Shown here one piece after another: positions 6,057 through 11,794 of a stretch of DNA of 11,794 bases. Origin of the DNA: Spirochaetaceae bacterium. Its GTDB lineage: Bacteria > Spirochaetota > Spirochaetia > Treponematales > Breznakiellaceae. The stretch spans positions 1-11,794 of the forward strand of contig JAITRV010000286.1 of NCBI GenBank assembly GCA_031288215.1, given 5' to 3'. The translations under genes were made by a program, and so were the position numbers. The notes under the pieces are model-generated. The model had not been told where the DNA came from. It saw nothing but the letters and a program-made list of their open reading frames with translations, and did no database searches. How positions within the stretch are numbered: the first letter of the stretch is position 1; each line of letters begins with the position of its first letter.

Positions 6057-8078
6057 TTAGGGGTCCGGTTTTGTTTTCAAGCCGGCGGCTAAATTCCGGT
6101 TACAGAGATTCAGGTCAAAAGCCTGGGGGTCAAAGCGCCCTCCCAGTTCGCCGAGGGCCCGCTGCCGTTCCATGATGCTCCCCTGTTCCAGGGCGGCCAG
6201 GAGCTTCTTGAACCGGGCGGGACCCTCCACCTCTTCCGGGGGGGCCGCCCCTTCGCCGGCCACGCAGATCACCCCTTTGCCGGGCCGGTTCTCCGCCCGG
6301 GAGAGGATCATGATCTTCACGTTCCACCGGCTCCCGTATTCGTAGATCAGTTCGGGCATCCCCTGGCCGCACAGGCCCTCCAGGGTGAGGTCCGCCTCCG
6401 GGCTCTTGGCGTCCCCCGGCCTGGTCCGCCGGAAATTCCCGCCGGTGATGAAGCGGTGGGGCAGGTCCCCCTTCCACCCGAAGAGGATCTGAATAATCCG
6501 ATGGAGATCCGTGAGGGTACAGTCCACGGGAATCAGCATCCGGCGCCATACCTCGGTCCCCCCGATGCTCATCTGGACGGTACGGAATTCCGGCCCCGGG
6601 GCGTCCGCGGATCCGTCCTTTTTCACCATGGAGAAGTTTTGCCGCCGGTAACTGTCCAGGGCGTCATCGATCAGCTCCTTCATGTCCTCGTAGGTCTCGA
6701 TCATGGAGTCCAGGGAATTATCCATGGCCTCCAGTTCCATCTTGGGAGGCGCCTCGTCCACATCCAGGTCTTCCAGGATGCTGGCGGCATGGCCCTGGAT
6801 CTGGGAGAGGATCACGAAGGTATGCTGGGGAAGCCAGGAGTGGTCGATGTCCCCGGTATAGATGCGGAAGGCCAGATCGATCACCGCGGTATGGAGTTCC
6901 CCTACCCGCTGCCGGATGGGGCCCATGGTCTTGTCGGCAAAGACCGAATAGGTATGCTCAAATTCCTCCTGGGCCTCGGCGATATACTCGGCGAGGAGCT
7001 TCCGGCTCTGCTTGTCCGGGTGGGCCGCGGGGGGGAAGATCCGGTCGACGATCCGGGGAATATCCGGGTCCTTCCGGTACAGGGCGTCCCGCACATAGGA
7101 TTGGATCACGTATTCGGATATGGGGATGTGCCGCTGGTAGAGCAATTCCTCTATCATGGTCTTGTCCGGGATACTCTGAATACCCTCCAGATCCTTGCGG
7201 TCAGGAATCTCCCGCCCCGCGTACCAGAACCGGGTCTCGATGCCGTAGGCGGTGGTTTCGATCTTGTCGGTCTTTTCGTAGAGAAAGACCTCCAGGGCAT
7301 AGGCGGGAACTTCCCGCATCCGCTTTCCCCCGAACCAGTAGGCATAGGCGATCTGTTCCTCCGTGGAGACCCCGGGGCCCAGGAATTCAAAGGCGTCCTC
7401 GAAGCCCCCCTCGGCGGCCTCGAACCAGGCGTAGAGGTCCGCCTGGGACCACTTGTCCCGGGCCGCCCGTTCCAGTTCGAAGAAGCCGTATTTCCAGTCC
7501 AGGGTGCGGACCACGAAGCTGTCCCCGGGGACAAAAGCCGCCTCCCGGTAGATATTCCGCATATCCAGGGTCTGGATGGATACCTCCGGGGGGTCCTCGT
7601 AGGGGTCGTCGTTATAGGCCGATTCGTTTTCCGGGTTATCCCGGGCCACGTACTGGGGGGCGTATTCTTCCCCGTAGATGCTGTAGTAGGGGTAGAATTC
7701 CTCCGGGGGACCCTCGGTGGTGGTGGCCGGGACGGGGCGGCCCTTCCAGTAAAAGGTATATTCCTGGGGCATGAGTACCGGGTTGGCAAAGGGAACGCAG
7801 CGGTGGCCGGGGATGAGGATGCCGTTGAGCAGTTCCTGCCTGGTCGGGGTGATGACGAAGCGCACCGGTTCAAAGCAGCCCCGCCGGGAAACCCAGCGGT
7901 TGGCCCCCAGGCGGAAGGCGATATTCCGGGATTCGATGAGGGCGGAGATTTCATCGGCGAGCTGCCCGTTCCGCTTGGAGTCGATCATCCGGATAAAGGC
8001 CGTTACGTCGTTTATCCCGAAGGGCTCGGTAACATTTTCGAGAAATTCGTAAAGGGCATCTTCCTGGCTCGGCGTCAT
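6057..8078 (-). CDS. Large protein with C-terminal pRiA4b ORF-3 (IS1096 passenger-like) domain
   Basis: A 673-residue cytosolic protein. The C-terminal part, from about residue 500, is a plasmid pRiA4b ORF-3-like domain (PF07929 type): TVQMSIGG, EVWRRMLIPVDCTLTDLHRII, FGWKGDLPHRF, a YEYGSRW strand and the tail FDLNLCNRNLA. This domain is common as a stand-alone protein in bacteria and has no settled function. The N-terminus (DVTAFIRMIDSKR, then RWVSRRGCFE and NGILIPGHRCVPF) suggests a winged-helix-like module followed by a beta domain; that is inference. The middle is Tyr/Glu/Asp-rich, and an acidic helical stretch (about residues 440-485) precedes the pRiA4b domain. There are no transmembrane segments. 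The start is uncertain: ATG 8078 has AGAAG 5 bases upstream, while ATG 8108 and TTG 8117 lie in frame. It heads a two-gene unit with the EIIA gene. Confidence 0.8.
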   Translation of the reverse strand: MTPSQEDALYEFLENVTEPFGINDVTAFIRMIDSKRNGQLADEISALIESRNIAFRLGANRWVSRRGCFEPVRFVITPTRQELLNGILIPGHRCVPFANPVLMPQEYTFYWKGRPVPATTTEGPPEEFYPYYSIYGEEYAPQYVARDNPENESAYNDDPYEDPPEVSIQTLDMRNIYREAAFVPGDSFVVRTLDWKYGFFELERAARDKWSQADLYAWFEAAEGGFEDAFEFLGPGVSTEEQIAYAYWFGGKRMREVPAYALEVFLYEKTDKIETTAYGIETRFWYAGREIPDRKDLEGIQSIPDKTMIEELLYQRHIPISEYVIQSYVRDALYRKDPDIPRIVDRIFPPAAHPDKQSRKLLAEYIAEAQEEFEHTYSVFADKTMGPIRQRVGELHTAVIDLAFRIYTGDIDHSWLPQHTFVILSQIQGHAASILEDLDVDEAPPKMELEAMDNSLDSMIETYEDMKELIDDALDSYRRQNFSMVKKDGSADAPGPEFRTVQMSIGGTEVWRRMLIPVDCTLTDLHRIIQILFGWKGDLPHRFITGGNFRRTRPGDAKSPEADLTLEGLCGQGMPELIYEYGSRWNVKIMILSRAENRPGKGVICVAGEGAAPPEEVEGPARFKKLLAALEQGSIMERQRALGELGGRFDPQAFDLNLCNRNLAAGLKTKPDP

Positions 8079-8130
8079 GGGTACTTCTAATATGCCGTAA
8101 AGCGCCATATATGGCAAGGGGAACCGTCGA

Positions 8131-8149
8131 GTGTATCATTATAATACAC
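8131..8149 (-). promoter_or_regulatory. -10 box inside an inverted repeat, upstream of the pRiA4b-domain gene
   Basis: On the minus strand a perfect TATAAT (8143-8138) sits inside the inverted repeat GTGTAT (8131-8136) / ATACAC (8144-8149), with a 7-base spacer. No good -35 box is visible 16-18 bases upstream. This combination suggests a promoter controlled by a dimeric regulator bound over the -10 region. Transcription would start near 8131, 53 bases before ATG 8078 and 23 before ATG 8108. Confidence 0.4.
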
Positions 8150-8224
8150 TGAAATCCCATAATGACACGCATGGGTAATATTGATACATTTTTCTGCCCG
8201 AGAGGGGGAAACCGGAACCGGAGA

Positions 8225-8312
8225 GCGGAAGGGGCGGCCCTCCCTTCTTCCGCCGTAATTTCATAATTCTTTGTATAATAAGGAATTACGGGATTTCAAA
8301 TTTTCATGAAAA
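8225..8312. promoter_or_regulatory. Inverted repeats upstream of the hsp20 sigma-54 promoter
   Basis: Three symmetrical elements lie between the divergent genes. GCGGAAG (8225-8231) pairs with CTTCCGC (8247-8253). CCGTAATT (8253-8260) and AATTACGG (8284-8291) are a perfect 8-bp inverted repeat with a 23-base spacer, about 68 to 106 bases upstream of the expected hsp20 start. TTTTCATGAAAA (8301-8312) is a perfect 12-bp palindrome at about -58 to -47. Sigma-54 promoters need an upstream-bound activator, and these positions suit such enhancer sites. Which protein binds is not known. Confidence 0.4.
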
Positions 8313-8332
8313 AAATAAGAAAATTGCAATCT

Positions 8333-8347
8333 TGGCACGGATTTTGC
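8333..8347 (+). promoter_or_regulatory. Sigma-54 (RpoN) -24/-12 promoter for hsp20
   Basis: TGGCACG (8333-8339), 4 bases, then TTTGCT ending in the -12 element (TTGC at 8344-8347) matches the sigma-54 consensus TGGCACG-N4-TTGCW completely. The invariant GG (8334-8335) and GC (8346-8347) are separated by the required 10 bases. The start would be near 8359, leaving a 74-base leader. A sigma-70 -35 box at proper spacing is not visible. Confidence 0.8.
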
Positions 8348-8407
8348 TTGTATATTGATGTGGATGTGAAAGGCCGGTGGAAAACGGCCCCGCACATGCC
8401 AAAAAAA

Positions 8408-8424
8408 CTTTTATGAAAGAGGAG
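8408..8424 (+). promoter_or_regulatory. hsp20 ribosome binding site within a possible fourU-type hairpin
   Basis: AGAGGAG (8418-8424) is a strong ribosome binding site 8 bases before the ATG at 8433. CUUUU (8408-8412) can pair with AGGAG (8420-8424), using two G-U pairs and a 7-base loop, which would mask the site. This is the pairing logic of fourU RNA thermometers. The stem is short and is not extended by GC pairs, so thermometer function is speculative. Confidence 0.35.
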
Positions 8425-8432
8425 ATAGAAAG

Positions 8433-8894
8433 ATGAAAGCAGTAAGCTTGTATCGTCCCGTCAGCATCGAGAACGTCATGGAGGAATTTGACCGGTATTT
8501 GGAGGCCTTCTTCGGGGATTCCCCCCAGGCCAACCGGACCTACGGGTACCTCCCGGCGGTGGACATTCGGGAAACCGACGGCGCCTACGTCCTGGAGGCG
8601 GAACTCCCCGGCTATGAGGAGAAGGACCTGGAGATCCACGTGGACAACCGGACCCTGATCATTCAATCGAAGAAGGAAGAAGCGTCCAAAGAAAAGGAAA
8701 AGGAAGCCGCTTCTCCCAAGGGCCGGTATTTTATCCGGGAGCGCCGGAAAAGCGCCTTCACCCGTTCCTTTAAGCTGCCCGAGGACGCGGACCACGAGGC
8801 CATCAGCGCCGGCTTCAAGAACGGCCTTTTGACCCTGGAAATCAAGAAACGGGCGGAAACCAAAAAGCGCTTCATTCAGATCGGCGCGAAATAA
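8433..8894 (+). CDS. Small heat-shock protein Hsp20 (alpha-crystallin family)
   Basis: A 153-residue ATP-independent holdase that binds unfolding proteins in the cytosol and hands them to Hsp70/ClpB. The alpha-crystallin domain runs from about residue 41 (PAVDIRETDGAYVLEAELPG) to 140, with the hallmark NGLLTLEIKK strand at 130-139. The short N-terminal arm contains VMEEFDRYLEAFFG, and the C-terminal IXI motif that docks between dimers is I148-Q-I150. A lysine/glutamate-rich loop (81-92) enlarges the region between strands. Length is normal for bacterial class A Hsp20. The start is fixed by AGAGGAG 8 bases upstream. Expression is predicted to depend on sigma-54 and an unidentified activator. 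It is a single gene, closed by a strong terminator. Confidence 0.95.
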   Translation: MKAVSLYRPVSIENVMEEFDRYLEAFFGDSPQANRTYGYLPAVDIRETDGAYVLEAELPGYEEKDLEIHVDNRTLIIQSKKEEASKEKEKEAASPKGRYFIRERRKSAFTRSFKLPEDADHEAISAGFKNGLLTLEIKKRAETKKRFIQIGAK

Positions 8895-8944
8895 TCCCGC
8901 GGGCGTGAGTGCCCCGCGTTGTATGCCCCTGGTTTAACCAGAAG

Positions 8945-8977
8945 AAAACAGCATGGCCGCGCGGTCATGCTGTTTTT
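8945..8977 (+). terminator. Strong intrinsic terminator of hsp20
   Basis: A 14-bp stem, AAAACAGCATGGCC with GGTCATGCTGTTTT (one G-U pair), surrounds a GCGC loop (8945-8974) and runs into TTTTTGTTATTT. It lies 50 bases after the hsp20 stop codon. The complementary strand also ends in a T-rich run, so it may work in both directions. Confidence 0.9.
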
Positions 8978-9051
8978 GTTATTTCCCCTCCCTCCCTCTC
9001 GCATAAGTATACAGAAAAACGCATAAAGATGCAAATTTTGCCCCGGACTTA

Positions 9052-9081
9052 TTGACAGCGCGAAGGATGCCGGGGTATACT
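9052..9081 (+). promoter_or_regulatory. Promoter of the amino-acid ABC transporter operon
   Basis: A perfect TTGACA (9052-9057) and TATACT (9076-9081, 5 of 6) are separated by 18 bases. Transcription would start near 9088, about 50 bases before the first gene. Upstream, CGCATAA occurs as a direct repeat (9000-9006 and 9020-9026), 20 bases apart, close to two helical turns, which could be regulator half-sites. Confidence 0.75.
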
Positions 9082-9139
9082 GGCAATCATCCCGGGACGG
9101 CGAAGATTCGGCCCCCCGGAGAACGAGGAGGAATGAAGG

Positions 9140-9946
9140 ATGAAACGGATATTCGGATTGGCCCTGATGGGGCTTGTCGTGCTTTGCGGCGTTTTTGCCG
9201 GTCCCCGCAAAGAGCAGGCCCAGGGCCTCACCATAGAGAACGGGGTGCTGACCGTGGGCATGGAGATTGGCTATCCCCCCATGGAGTATTTCGATACCGA
9301 CGGCACGACCCCCATCGGCTTTGACGTGCAGATGGCCAAGGCCCTGGCGGCCAAACTGGGGCTCGGGGTGAAGTTTGTGGACACCGCCTGGGACGGCATC
9401 TTCGCCGGCGTTGATACGGGAAAATACGACCTCATCATCTCATCGGTAACCATCACCGACGAGCGGCTGACCCGGTTCAACTTCACCAAGCCCTATATCG
9501 CCAACGCCCAGGCCCTGGTCCTGCCCAAGGGCTCGACCATTACCGCCCGCAACCTGGAGGGACTCTCCGGCCTCCGGGTCGCCTATCAGGCGGAAACCAC
9601 CAGCGACGAGATCATGACCGAACTGGCCGAAGGGGGCCTGCAATTTACCCCCTTTGAGTACGACAAGGTGATGAACTGCTTCGACGAACTGCGGAACGGA
9701 CGGGTCGACGTGGTGGTCTGCGACAGCGTGGTCGCCTATTTTTATGAGGCCCAGCCCACCTATTCCGTGGAAATTGTCTGGGAGGGACCCGGCGAAAACT
9801 TAGGGATCTGCCTCAAGAAGGGGAACGACGCCCTGACCAAAGCGGTGTCCGACGCCCTGGCGGCCCTCTTCGCCGACGGCACGGTCCCGAAGATCTCCCG
9901 GGACGTCTTCGGCAGGGACCTCGCGAGCACCGCCTTCAACAACTAA
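9140..9946 (+). CDS. Amino-acid ABC transporter substrate-binding protein
   Basis: A 268-residue periplasmic solute-binding protein of family 3 (polar amino-acid type, HisJ/GlnH-like). A signal peptide covers about residues 1-20, with a signal-peptidase I site plausible after GVFA. A Cys at 16 is preceded by VVL, not a good lipobox, so lipidation is doubtful. The mature part starts the typical LTVGMEIGYPPMEYFD pattern; GFDVQMAKALAAKLG, FVDTAWDGIFAGVDTGKYDLIIS and SVTITDERLTRFNFTKPY follow. R109 in TDER is the residue expected to bind the ligand alpha-carboxylate, and D193 in VVCDSVVA the alpha-amino group. GAGGAGG 8 bases upstream fixes the start. It is the first gene of a three-gene operon. 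The amino acid transported cannot be read from sequence. Confidence 0.93.
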   Translation: MKRIFGLALMGLVVLCGVFAGPRKEQAQGLTIENGVLTVGMEIGYPPMEYFDTDGTTPIGFDVQMAKALAAKLGLGVKFVDTAWDGIFAGVDTGKYDLIISSVTITDERLTRFNFTKPYIANAQALVLPKGSTITARNLEGLSGLRVAYQAETTSDEIMTELAEGGLQFTPFEYDKVMNCFDELRNGRVDVVVCDSVVAYFYEAQPTYSVEIVWEGPGENLGICLKKGNDALTKAVSDALAALFADGTVPKISRDVFGRDLASTAFNN

Positions 9947-9988
9947 GCGGGGAACCGGAGGGGAGTATGAGGAGGGACGGAGCGTAAT

Positions 9989-10651
9989 ATGTCGTCAACC
10001 TTGGAAAAAATCATCAGTTGGATCCCGCCCCTGCTTGGCGGCGCGCGGATCACCATCTCCCTCACCCTCCTCGCGGTTTCCGCGGGGCTGGTGTTGAGTT
10101 TGTTCCTTGCCCTGGGGAAGATGTCGAAAAAATGGGTCATCAACCGGATATGCAGCGCCTACGTGTTCTTCTTCCGGGGCACCCCCCTCTTGATGCAGCT
10201 CTACTTTATCTACTACGGCCTCCCGGAAATAAACCGGCTGCTGACGATCAACAGCCGGTTTCTGGCGGCCTTTATCGCCTTCGGCCTCAACTCCGCCGCC
10301 TACTGCGCGGAGATAATCCGGGCGGCCATCCTGAGCATCGACAAGGGCCAGTTCGAGGCCTCCCGGGCCCTGGGGATGACCTACGCCCAGACCATGCGGC
10401 TGGTGATCATCCCCCAATCCATCCGGCGGCTCATCCCCCCGGTGGGGAACGAATTCATCATGATGCTGAAAGACGCCTCCCTGGTTTCGATCATCGCCCT
10501 GACGGATATTACCAAGGTTACCCGCTCGATTTCGTCTTCCACCGCGTCGGCCCTGGTCTATATCCCGGCCATGATCCTGTACCTCATTATCACCGCGGTA
10601 TTTACCTTTGTGTTCCATAAATTTGAGAAGAAGTATTCGGTATACATATGA
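9989..10651 (+). CDS. Amino-acid ABC transporter permease
   Basis: A 220-residue inner-membrane permease of the His/Glu/Gln/Arg/opine type. It has about five membrane spans: a first near residues 20-43, one containing YVFFFRGTPLLMQLYFIYYG (the family-typical FRGTPLL motif) near 58-77, another from about 91, and a last near 187-209. The cytoplasmic EAA loop that docks to the ATPase is EASRALGMTYAQTMRLVIIPQ (residues 123-143, with the conserved G129 and P142). The start at 9989 has GGAG 6 bases upstream. A 6-codon ORF (9967-9987, MRRDGA) with two AGG arginine codons ends one base before this start. The gene lies 42 bases after the binding-protein gene and 39 before the ATPase gene. Homodimerisation is expected since only one permease is encoded. 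Confidence 0.93.
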   Translation: MSSTLEKIISWIPPLLGGARITISLTLLAVSAGLVLSLFLALGKMSKKWVINRICSAYVFFFRGTPLLMQLYFIYYGLPEINRLLTINSRFLAAFIAFGLNSAAYCAEIIRAAILSIDKGQFEASRALGMTYAQTMRLVIIPQSIRRLIPPVGNEFIMMLKDASLVSIIALTDITKVTRSISSSTASALVYIPAMILYLIITAVFTFVFHKFEKKYSVYI

Positions 10652-10690
10652 AACGTTACGGCAGAGGGGAAGCGCCCCGGGAGCGGCACA

Positions 10691-11449
10691 ATGTCAATGG
10701 TTAAGACCGTCAAGGTGAGTAAGGTCTTCGGGACCCTCCAGGTGCTCAAGGAGGTGTCCCTGACGGTGGAACAGCGGGAGGTGGTCTGTATCATCGGGCC
10801 CTCCGGCGCGGGAAAATCGACCTTCCTCCGGTCCCTGAACCGGCTGGAACGGATCGACAACGGCCAGATCTATATCGAAGACAAGCTCCTCTTCGACTGC
10901 GTGAACGGGATGAATACCGTCAAGATGAGCCTCCACGAGCGGAACCAGGCCCTGCTGGAGGTGGGGATGGTCTTCCAGAATTTCAACCTTTTTCCCCACA
11001 AGACGGTGATAGAAAACGTCAGCCTGGCCCCGATCCACGTCAAGAAGCTGTCCCCGGCGAAAGCCCGGGAAAAGGCCCGGGAGATCATCGAACGGGTCGG
11101 CCTGGGGGACAAGGCGGACGCCTACCCCTCCCAGCTTTCCGGGGGGCAGCAGCAGCGGGTGGCCATTGCCCGGGCCCTGGCCATGGAGCCCAAGATCATG
11201 CTCTTCGACGAGCCCACCTCCGCCCTGGACCCGGAGCTGGTCGGGGAGGTCCTGGGGGTCATGAAGAACCTCGCCCAGGCGGGAATGACCATGCTGGTGG
11301 TCACCCACGAGATGGGCTTTGCCCGGGAGGTGGCGGACAAGGTGGTCTTCATGTTTGAAGGCGCCATTTTGGAGGTAGGGCAGCCTTCGGCCATGTTCAG
11401 CAGACCCCAAAACGACCGGACCCGCCAGTTTCTGCAGAGCGTCCTATGA
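10691..11449 (+). CDS. Amino-acid ABC transporter ATP-binding protein
   Basis: A 252-residue ATPase of the polar amino-acid uptake subfamily (GlnQ/HisP type), powering import at the cytoplasmic face. All nucleotide-binding motifs are intact: Walker A GPSGAGKST (36-44), Q-loop Q96 in VFQNFNLFPH, signature LSGGQQQRVAIARALA (149-164), Walker B IMLFDEP with D173 and catalytic E174, D-loop SALD, and H-loop H206 in VVTHEMG. GGGAG 7 bases upstream supports ATG 10691; ATG 10697 is an alternative. Length is slightly above the usual 240-250 residues owing to a longer segment before the Q-loop (about 68-90). It is the last gene of the operon. No strong intrinsic terminator follows; only a short T run at 11460-11464 is seen. 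Confidence 0.94.
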   Translation: MSMVKTVKVSKVFGTLQVLKEVSLTVEQREVVCIIGPSGAGKSTFLRSLNRLERIDNGQIYIEDKLLFDCVNGMNTVKMSLHERNQALLEVGMVFQNFNLFPHKTVIENVSLAPIHVKKLSPAKAREKAREIIERVGLGDKADAYPSQLSGGQQQRVAIARALAMEPKIMLFDEPTSALDPELVGEVLGVMKNLAQAGMTMLVVTHEMGFAREVADKVVFMFEGAILEVGQPSAMFSRPQNDRTRQFLQSVL

Positions 11450-11466
11450 ACCGGGAGCGTTTTTCG

Positions 11467-11514
11467 TTGACTTTTTGAAATAACGGGGATATGCTATAAC
11501 AGTATGAAACATAC
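11467..11514 (+). promoter_or_regulatory. Promoter with adjacent inverted repeat upstream of the small gene
   Basis: TTGACT (11467-11472, 5 of 6) and TATGCT (11490-11495, 4 of 6) have a 17-base spacer. A perfect inverted repeat GTATG-AAA-CATAC lies at 11502-11514, on the expected transcription start. A regulator bound there would block the promoter, as in autoregulated small operons. The leader would be about 60 bases. Confidence 0.5.
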
Positions 11515-11564
11515 ATTCCTGCGCGGATCGGGCGCAATTTATTATATTTTAATGAGGTAGCGTG

Positions 11565-11777
11565 ATGGGAGATATATCCAAGGATGCAGAAGTCATTCCC
11601 GGAGTAACGAAGGCGGATATAGATATAATGGCCGATTTTGTATTCGGCCGCCGTGACGGAAATCATCCTGAATTTACCGATTCCCCTCATGATATTGTAA
11701 AAATTCTCGAGGAAGGGGGCCCGTTAGTAGACCAGTCTCCGGCTTTTATACTCAAACGAACGACAGACGGTGTCTGA
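11565..11777 (+). CDS. Small protein of unknown function, coupled to the next gene
   Basis: A 70-residue acidic soluble protein beginning MGDISKDAEVIPGVTKADID and ending FILKRTTDGV. I do not recognise the family. There is no signal peptide or membrane segment. The central part (KADIDIMADFVFGRR, then DSPHDIVKILEEGG) looks like two or three short helices. GAGG about 8 bases upstream supports ATG 11565 over the adjacent in-frame GTG 11562. Its stop codon overlaps the ATG of the next ORF (TGATG), implying translational coupling. The gene is AT-richer than the ABC operon before it. The layout of its own promoter, a repeat at the start site, a small first gene and an overlapping second gene resembles toxin-antitoxin or other two-gene modules, but this is layout only. 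Confidence 0.65.
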   Translation: MGDISKDAEVIPGVTKADIDIMADFVFGRRDGNHPEFTDSPHDIVKILEEGGPLVDQSPAFILKRTTDGV

Positions 11778-11794
11778 TGGCAGATAGAAATAGC
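11777..11794 (+). CDS. Start of a further gene, cut by the window end
   Basis: An ATG at 11777 overlaps the stop codon of the 70-residue protein gene in the arrangement TGATG and reads MADRNS before the window ends. Only six codons are visible, so no function can be given. The overlap suggests it is translated together with the gene before it. Confidence 0.4.

Noticed and set aside
6456..8090. Long plus-strand open frame (544 codons) opposite the pRiA4b-domain gene
   Set aside because: It is the antisense shadow of a GC-rich gene: rich in Gly/Pro/Val/His with no family motifs, while the minus strand encodes a recognisable domain.
8274..8279. TATAAT on the plus strand upstream of hsp20 as a sigma-70 promoter
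   Set aside because: No acceptable -35 box lies 16-18 bases upstream, and the sigma-54 element downstream is a much better match. It remains possible as a minor start.
9140..9202. Lipoprotein signal in the ABC binding protein
   Set aside because: The only Cys (residue 16) is preceded by Leu, which is not accepted at the -1 lipobox position; cleavage after GVFA is more likely.

Overview
This window reads as a chromosomal stretch of a GC-rich spirochaete, probably from the Treponema group. That is an inference from the gene set: Spirochaete-style lipoproteins, a periplasmic-domain-plus-barrel envelope protein, QueH instead of QueG, a long pRiA4b ORF-3-type protein beside an EIIA protein, and a sigma-54 type promoter. 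No rRNA, tRNA, CRISPR array, insertion sequence or prophage was found. Most genes are GC-rich. The first lipoprotein gene (108-779) and the last small gene (11565-11777) are visibly more AT-rich and may be lineage-specific or acquired.

Layout. 1-830: a 25-codon ORF that is little more than a lipoprotein signal peptide, then a DUF6174-like lipoprotein. 838-1908: a short minus-strand ORF whose 5' end is covered by the promoter of an M55 D-aminopeptidase (DppA type). 2032-3862: divergent queH (tRNA queuosine synthesis) and a strongly diverged dicarboxylate/amino-acid symporter, with back-to-back promoters so close to the start codons that both mRNAs may be leaderless. 3863-4353: a 490-base gap with a good promoter and a leader that can fold into two mutually exclusive hairpins. 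4354-5514: an exported protein with an N-terminal periplasmic domain, a Pro/Glu linker and a likely outer-membrane barrel.

5561-8078 (minus strand): a two-gene unit of a 673-residue protein with a C-terminal pRiA4b ORF-3 domain and a PTS EIIA (PtsN-like) protein 25 bases downstream. 8079-8432: a regulatory region with a textbook sigma-54 promoter for a small heat-shock protein, upstream inverted repeats in enhancer position, and a possible RNA thermometer over the ribosome binding site. 8433-8894: Hsp20, closed by a strong intrinsic terminator.

9052-11449: a complete polar amino-acid ABC uptake operon (binding protein, permease, ATPase) behind a near-consensus promoter. 11467-end: a promoter with an adjacent inverted repeat, a 70-residue protein of unknown function, and the start of a further gene overlapping its stop codon.

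The functional themes are amino-acid and peptide scavenging (D-aminopeptidase, symporter, ABC operon), envelope proteins, and stress or nitrogen-type regulation (EIIA and a sigma-54 Hsp20). The most notable items are regulatory: the leaderless divergent pair, the switch-like leader at 4142-4241, and the sigma-54 Hsp20 control region.
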